Shown here: one piece after another, positions 59,822 to 64,000 of the stretch | Position numbering within the stretch: the stretch's first letter is position 1 | Layout: each line of letters begins with the position of its first letter | Origin: Alistipes sp. | GTDB taxonomy: Bacteria; Bacteroidota; Bacteroidia; Bacteroidales; Rikenellaceae | Direction of reading: 5' to 3' | Length of the DNA: 64,000 nt | Assembly: GCA_020026375.1 (NCBI GenBank) | Contig: JAHHQN010000002.1 | Coordinates: forward strand, 62,001-126,000 | Made by a program: the position numbers and the translations under genes | The notes under the pieces: generated by a model | The model's database searches: none | Told to the model about the DNA's origin: nothing | What the model saw: the letters and a program-made list of their open reading frames with translations, nothing else

Positions 59822-61207
59822 TTAATCGTATTTGGGTCTCATGAACCAGTATTCGCCGTTCTCGCTGCCTGCGAAGAGGGAGAAGCCGACGGAGAATTTC
59901 ACATACTGCTGACGAATGAGTCCCAGACTCTTGGCCAGGTTGTAGCCGCGGCGGCCGAACTCGACACCCACGTCCACCGACGACGAGCCGAGGAATTTCA
60001 CGGGAATGCCCACACCGAGCGACAAGGCATACTGGTGGAGTTTCTCACCGCCGAATGTCTGGTGGTAGTTGCCGTAGCGGAAGCCTGCGCGGTAGCTGCA
60101 ACGCTTCAGGAAGTGGCGCACGTCGTAGCGCGAGGGGGTGAACTCCATACCCATCTTCAGGGTGCTGGTGTTAGTGTACGACACGGCGAAGTTGTCGGCC
60201 GCATTCTCGCCCAGCGTGTTGGAGGTACCCTTGTTCTTGCCGCCCCAGTTCTGGTAGGTATAGTCGACGCCCACCAGCCACTTGGAGGTCTGGTAGGTGG
60301 TACCGAGGGTCAGCTGGCGGGGCAGCACCATGCGCAGCTGGGTGGTGTCGCTCACCACCACGGTCTCGTGGAGGCTTCCGGTGGTCACCTTCGACGATTT
60401 GTCGGGTTTGATGTCGCCGCCGAAATCAAAGGTGGCACCCACGGTGAGCGCACGTTTTTCGGAGGTGATGACGTTCCACATCAGACCCACCTGTCCCTTG
60501 AAGGTCGACACCGAGTAGTTGTCCACACCGGTGGTGGCGCCGAACGCACCGTCGCCGGTGATGGGCAGGAAGGTGGTGGAGTAGAGACGGGTAATGTCGC
60601 CCCAGTAGTACTGTGCGGCGATACCCAGCGACACATTCTTGAAAATCTGCATGCCCACGCCGAACTTCACCTCCGTGATGTCGCCCGAACCCTCATAGGC
60701 ATATTTTGTCGAACCGATGTTGCCCTGCACGGGGTCGCTCGACGAGTAGGGGCGGCGGTAAGAGATGCGGTAGCCCACCGACGAGTAGGGCATGAGGCTC
60801 ATTCCGAAACCGATGCGTTTGCCCAGCGGAATCTGAATGGCGATGTCGTGGAGGTTGAACGTGTTGTAGGCACTCTGCTTGTCGGCATAGCCGTCGTTCT
60901 GCTTCACGGTTTGGTAATTATAGTAATTCTGCCCCTCGAGACCCAGGCTGAAGAGGAAACTCTTGCGGGGGGTGAGGCTGTAGGCGGCGGGGTTGAGCGT
61001 ATTGACCATACGGGCGTTGCGCATGGCCACACCGATTCCTCCCATCGAGCGCGTGGCCGTGGTTCCGGGGGTGTTCAGCTCACCGATGCCATACATGGTG
61101 TAGGGCGAAAAAGCGTTTATACTACTGGACTGAGCGGACGCGGCAGCCGGTATGACAAAAGCCGCAACTGCGACGGTCAGTTTAATTAAGGTGTTCTTCA
61201 CAAACAT
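59822..61207 (-). CDS. Outer-membrane protein, OmpP1/FadL-like
   Basis: A 461-residue outer-membrane beta barrel with a signal peptide (VAVAAFVIPAAASAQ). The mature N-terminus (SINAFSPYTMYGIGE then LNTPGTTATRSMGGIGVAM) and repeated glycine/aromatic strands fit the OmpP1/FadL type of Bacteroidota barrel, in which the N-terminus forms a hatch. Ligand unknown; hydrophobic compounds are typical of the family. It overlaps the end of coaX by 26 bases, so it is probably coupled to it. Confidence 0.8.
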   Translation of the reverse strand: MFVKNTLIKLTVAVAAFVIPAAASAQSSSINAFSPYTMYGIGELNTPGTTATRSMGGIGVAMRNARMVNTLNPAAYSLTPRKSFLFSLGLEGQNYYNYQTVKQNDGYADKQSAYNTFNLHDIAIQIPLGKRIGFGMSLMPYSSVGYRISYRRPYSSSDPVQGNIGSTKYAYEGSGDITEVKFGVGMQIFKNVSLGIAAQYYWGDITRLYSTTFLPITGDGAFGATTGVDNYSVSTFKGQVGLMWNVITSEKRALTVGATFDFGGDIKPDKSSKVTTGSLHETVVVSDTTQLRMVLPRQLTLGTTYQTSKWLVGVDYTYQNWGGKNKGTSNTLGENAADNFAVSYTNTSTLKMGMEFTPSRYDVRHFLKRCSYRAGFRYGNYHQTFGGEKLHQYALSLGVGIPVKFLGSSSVDVGVEFGRRGYNLAKSLGLIRQQYVKFSVGFSLFAGSENGEYWFMRPKYD

Positions 61208-61922
61208 TGAATTCTAAAATTCTATCGAGTCCGTAGACGACAAGATTATATTTTGCAAATATCGTGTTTTTAATTCTTTTCGCAAAGTTTTTTGCGTCTC
61301 CTCCCGTAAAAATTATGCACAAATCCTCAAAATCGCGCTTCATTTGGGTGATATAACCCTCGATTTCGAAGGTCATGGAGTTCATCACACCCAGTTCTAT
61401 GGCCTCGCGTGTGGTGCGTCCCACCAGTGCGCGGTTGTCGGTGGCCTCACACAGGGGGAGCTTGGCCGTGTAGTCGTGCAGGGCACGGAAACGACACCTC
61501 AGACCCGGCGAGATGCACCCTCCGCGGTAGGTGGCATCGCTGCTCACCACGTCGATGGTCACCGCCGTGCCGAAGTCGATAATCAGCACGTTGCGGCCGG
61601 GGAAGAGGGCGGCGGCTCCCACAGCGGCAGCCAGACGGTCTCTTCCCAGGGTTTGGGGGGTGAGGTAGTCGTTCTTTATCGGCACGGGGGTCTGGGGCAG
61701 GAACTCCAGCACCGTGGCGATTCTGCTTCTCAACAGACGGGTGATTTCCGGAAAATCGCTGCGTGTCGAGGCGATGATGGCCTTGTCGATGGGGTAGTCG
61801 CCCATCAGCCGGTCGACCATCTGGGGGGTGAGGTCATCGGTGTACTCCACCGCCACAATTTCACCGTGATGGGTGACGGCAACCTTTATTCGGGTGTTGC
61901 CGATGTCGACAATCAGGTTCAC
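61182..61922 (-). CDS. coaX: Type III pantothenate kinase
   Basis: First step of coenzyme A synthesis. The 246-residue ASKHA-fold kinase has the phosphate-1 motif VDIGNTRIKVAV, the pantothenate site LGRDRLAAAVGA, the phosphate-2 aspartate IIDFGTAVTIDVV, and GGCISPGL. It starts with GTG and overlaps the mfd stop as GTGA (four bases), and its own end overlaps the next gene by 26 bases. Type III enzymes need a monovalent cation and are not inhibited by CoA (established for the family). Confidence 0.95.
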   Translation of the reverse strand: MNLIVDIGNTRIKVAVTHHGEIVAVEYTDDLTPQMVDRLMGDYPIDKAIIASTRSDFPEITRLLRSRIATVLEFLPQTPVPIKNDYLTPQTLGRDRLAAAVGAAALFPGRNVLIIDFGTAVTIDVVSSDATYRGGCISPGLRCRFRALHDYTAKLPLCEATDNRALVGRTTREAIELGVMNSMTFEIEGYITQMKRDFEDLCIIFTGGDAKNFAKRIKNTIFAKYNLVVYGLDRILEFNVCEEHLN

Positions 61923-64000
61923 AACTGCTGGAGGGTTTTCCAGGCATCTTCCACGTCTTTGATATTTCTAACGGTCATTGCCAGTTTGTTATTGTGTTGT
62001 TTGAGCACAAAACGCTGCGGTTGTTGTGTTACTTTCTTCAAAAGTTCCATGAAAATGTCGCTTTTGTAATATGGTGAGTTTTCCTCGCCGATGAAGTGGA
62101 CAATCATGAGTCCGTTCTTCACCTTCACGCGCTCCATACCCAGACGTATGGCCTCCCAACGCAGGCGCACCACATTGAGCAGTTCGCGGGCGGCCTTGGG
62201 GAGGGGGCCGAAGCGGTCGACCAGACGCTGTTCGAAGGCCACCAGCGCCTCTTCGTCCTTCATGGAGTCGAGTTCGCGGTAGAGCTTCAGACGCTCGGCC
62301 TGCTGGGCGACATAGGCATCGGGCAGCGAGGCCTCGACCTCGATGTCGATGACCGCATCGTCGAGGAAGCGGATATTGTCGATGACCTCCTGTTCGCCGT
62401 CGGAGAGGCCGGCCACCTGAAGACCCTCGGCGCGCAGTTCGGCGATGGCCTCGTTCATGATTTTCTGGTAGGTCTCGAAACCGATGTCGGCGATGAAGCC
62501 GCTCTGCTCGGCACCCAGCAGGTTACCCGCACCGCGGATATCGAGGTCCTGCATGGCGATGTTGAAGCCCGAACCCAGGTCGGAGAACTCCTCGATGGCG
62601 CGCAGGCGTCGGCGTGCGTCGGGGGTAATCAGCTCCTCGGGGGGCGAGAGCAGGTAGCAATAGCCCTTTCTGTCGCTTCGACCCACGCGTCCGCGCAACT
62701 GGTGGAGGTCGCTCAGACCGAAGTTCTGGGCGTTGTCGACGATGATGGTGTTGGCGTTGGGGACGTCGATACCGTTCTCGATGATGGTGGTGGCCAGCAG
62801 TATGTCGTACTCGCCGTAGATGAAGTCCATGATGAGCTTCTCGAGCTGTTCGGAGGGCATTTTGCCGTGTCCCACGCCGATGCGGGCCTTGGGGCAGATG
62901 CGCGTCAGCATGCCCTGAATCTGCAGCAGGTCGTCCACACGGTTATGCACGAAGTAGACCTGTCCGCCGCGCGAAAGCTCCTCCTCCACGGCGTCGCGGA
63001 TAATCTCCTCGGAGAAGACATGCGACTCGGTGATGATGGGCTGGCGGTTGGGCGGCGGTGTGGAGATGACCGACAGGTCGCGCGAACCCATGAGCGAGAA
63101 CTGCAGGGTGCGCGGTATGGGGGTGGCCGTGAGGGTCAGCGTGTCGACCGAGACGCTCATCTGGGTGAGTTTCTCCTTGGCCGCCACACCGAATTTCTGC
63201 TCCTCGTCGATAATCAGCAGACCCAGGTCGTGGAACTTGATGCTCTTGCCCAGAATCTTGTGGGTGCCGATGAGGATATCGATTTTTCCGGAGGCCAGCT
63301 CTTCGCGGATACGGCTCACTTCCCTGGCGCTCTTGGAGCGGTTGAGGTACTCGACGTTGACGGCGAAGTCGCGCAGACGCTCCATGAACGAGCGGTAGTG
63401 TTGCAGGGCGAGAATGGTGGTCGGCACCAGCACGGCCACCTGTTTGCCGTCGACGGCGGCCTTGAAGGCGGCGCGTATGGCCACCTCGGTCTTGCCGAAG
63501 CCCACATCGCCGCACACCAGACGGTCCATCGGCTGTTCCGACTCCATGTCCTTCTTGATGGCGGCCACGGTGGTCTGCTGGTCGGGGGTGTCCTCCCAGC
63601 GGAACGAGGCCTCCAACTCGTGCTGGAGGTAGCTGTCGGGCGAGAAGGCGAAGCCCTTCGAGGCCTTGCGGCGGGCGTAGAGGGCAATCAGCTCGCGCGA
63701 GATGTCCTTCACGGCCTTCTTGGCGGCGTTCTTCAGCTTCTGCCATGCGCCGTTGCCCAGCTTGTAGATTTTGGGCGGCTCGCCGTCGCCCGACTTGTAG
63801 CGCGAGATGCGGTGCAGCGAGTGGACGTTGACAAACAGCACGTCGCCGTCCTTGTAGACCAGCTTGATGGCCTCGTGGGTCTTGCCGTTCTCGGTGAGCT
63901 TGACCAGACCGTCGAAGCGGCCCACGCCGTGGTCGATGTGGACAATGTAGTCACCCGGACGCAGCTGGTTCAGCTCGGCCACCGTCATCTGTTCGTCGCG
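61919..64000 (-). CDS. mfd: Transcription-repair coupling factor (partial, N-terminus beyond the window)
   Basis: DNA translocase that removes stalled RNA polymerase and recruits UvrABC. The frame is open through the right edge, so the ATG at 63988 is internal; the window holds the C-terminal 693 residues of a protein usually near 1,100. It begins in the CarD-like RNA-polymerase-interaction domain (LRPGDYIVHIDHGVGRFDGL). The SF2 motor follows: Walker A GDVGFGKTEVAIRAAF, DEEQ box IIDEEQKFGV, TATPIPRTL, and LRGRVGRSDRKGY. The C-terminal TRCF domain is complete. The stop codon overlaps the coaX start. Confidence 0.95.
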   Translation of the reverse strand, partial: RDEQMTVAELNQLRPGDYIVHIDHGVGRFDGLVKLTENGKTHEAIKLVYKDGDVLFVNVHSLHRISRYKSGDGEPPKIYKLGNGAWQKLKNAAKKAVKDISRELIALYARRKASKGFAFSPDSYLQHELEASFRWEDTPDQQTTVAAIKKDMESEQPMDRLVCGDVGFGKTEVAIRAAFKAAVDGKQVAVLVPTTILALQHYRSFMERLRDFAVNVEYLNRSKSAREVSRIREELASGKIDILIGTHKILGKSIKFHDLGLLIIDEEQKFGVAAKEKLTQMSVSVDTLTLTATPIPRTLQFSLMGSRDLSVISTPPPNRQPIITESHVFSEEIIRDAVEEELSRGGQVYFVHNRVDDLLQIQGMLTRICPKARIGVGHGKMPSEQLEKLIMDFIYGEYDILLATTIIENGIDVPNANTIIVDNAQNFGLSDLHQLRGRVGRSDRKGYCYLLSPPEELITPDARRRLRAIEEFSDLGSGFNIAMQDLDIRGAGNLLGAEQSGFIADIGFETYQKIMNEAIAELRAEGLQVAGLSDGEQEVIDNIRFLDDAVIDIEVEASLPDAYVAQQAERLKLYRELDSMKDEEALVAFEQRLVDRFGPLPKAARELLNVVRLRWEAIRLGMERVKVKNGLMIVHFIGEENSPYYKSDIFMELLKKVTQQPQRFVLKQHNNKLAMTVRNIKDVEDAWKTLQQL

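Overview
The window looks like a chromosomal segment of a GC-rich member of the Bacteroidota (order Bacteroidales; an Alistipes/Rikenellaceae-like organism is my best guess). The evidence is the many TAnnTTTG -7 boxes with a TTTG element 19 bases upstream, the lack of strong Shine-Dalgarno sites, and families typical of this phylum: TonB-dependent receptors, a Porin_10-type porin, a PCMD lipoprotein, a DUF4923-like protein, and a large PurL. No rRNA, tRNA, CRISPR array or intact mobile element was seen.

Bases 1-18,620 (+ strand) hold a nucleotide-biosynthesis block. Pyrimidine genes come first (pyrK, pyrD, a small membrane protein, pyrF, pyrE, pyrB). A 434-base gap follows, with a strong promoter, a foldable RNA and an intrinsic terminator. 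Then come purE, purK, purL, a secreted EEP-family hydrolase, purC, purF, purM, purN, purH, purD and folD. Every PRPP-to-IMP step is present except purB, and folD supplies the one-carbon donor used by PurN and PurH. PyrB carries a fused C-terminal zinc site like that of PyrI, without the nucleotide-binding allosteric domain.

Bases 18,700-26,214 (- strand) hold a GH20 hexosaminidase lipoprotein, nadC, a TonB-dependent receptor, a LuxR-type regulator with a degenerate receiver, rlmH, and a secreted GH2 homologue whose active site is lost. A compact divergent promoter pair separates this group from asnS, rpoN, a PAP2-like membrane protein and another membrane protein (+ strand, to 30,375).

Bases 30,465-42,056 (- strand) hold a colinear run mazG-like, OPT transporter, pepT, TIGR04076 protein, nadE, DUF4923-like protein; then manC-murF; then an outer-membrane beta-barrel receptor. 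NadE has glycine where the glutaminase cysteine should be. pssA, a porin and a lytic transglycosylase follow on the + strand (42,440-46,114).

An AT-richer remnant of a mobile-element N6-adenine methylase, with a frameshift, lies at about 46,345-47,393. Beyond it (- strand) are a three-gene surface cassette (two paralogous outer-membrane proteins and a PCMD lipoprotein) and an S9 peptidase, with a NUDIX gene on the + strand. The window ends in a tightly packed - strand cluster: mfd (cut by the right edge), coaX, an FadL-like outer-membrane protein, a TPR protein, lptC, a CBS/CorC membrane protein and ppiD.
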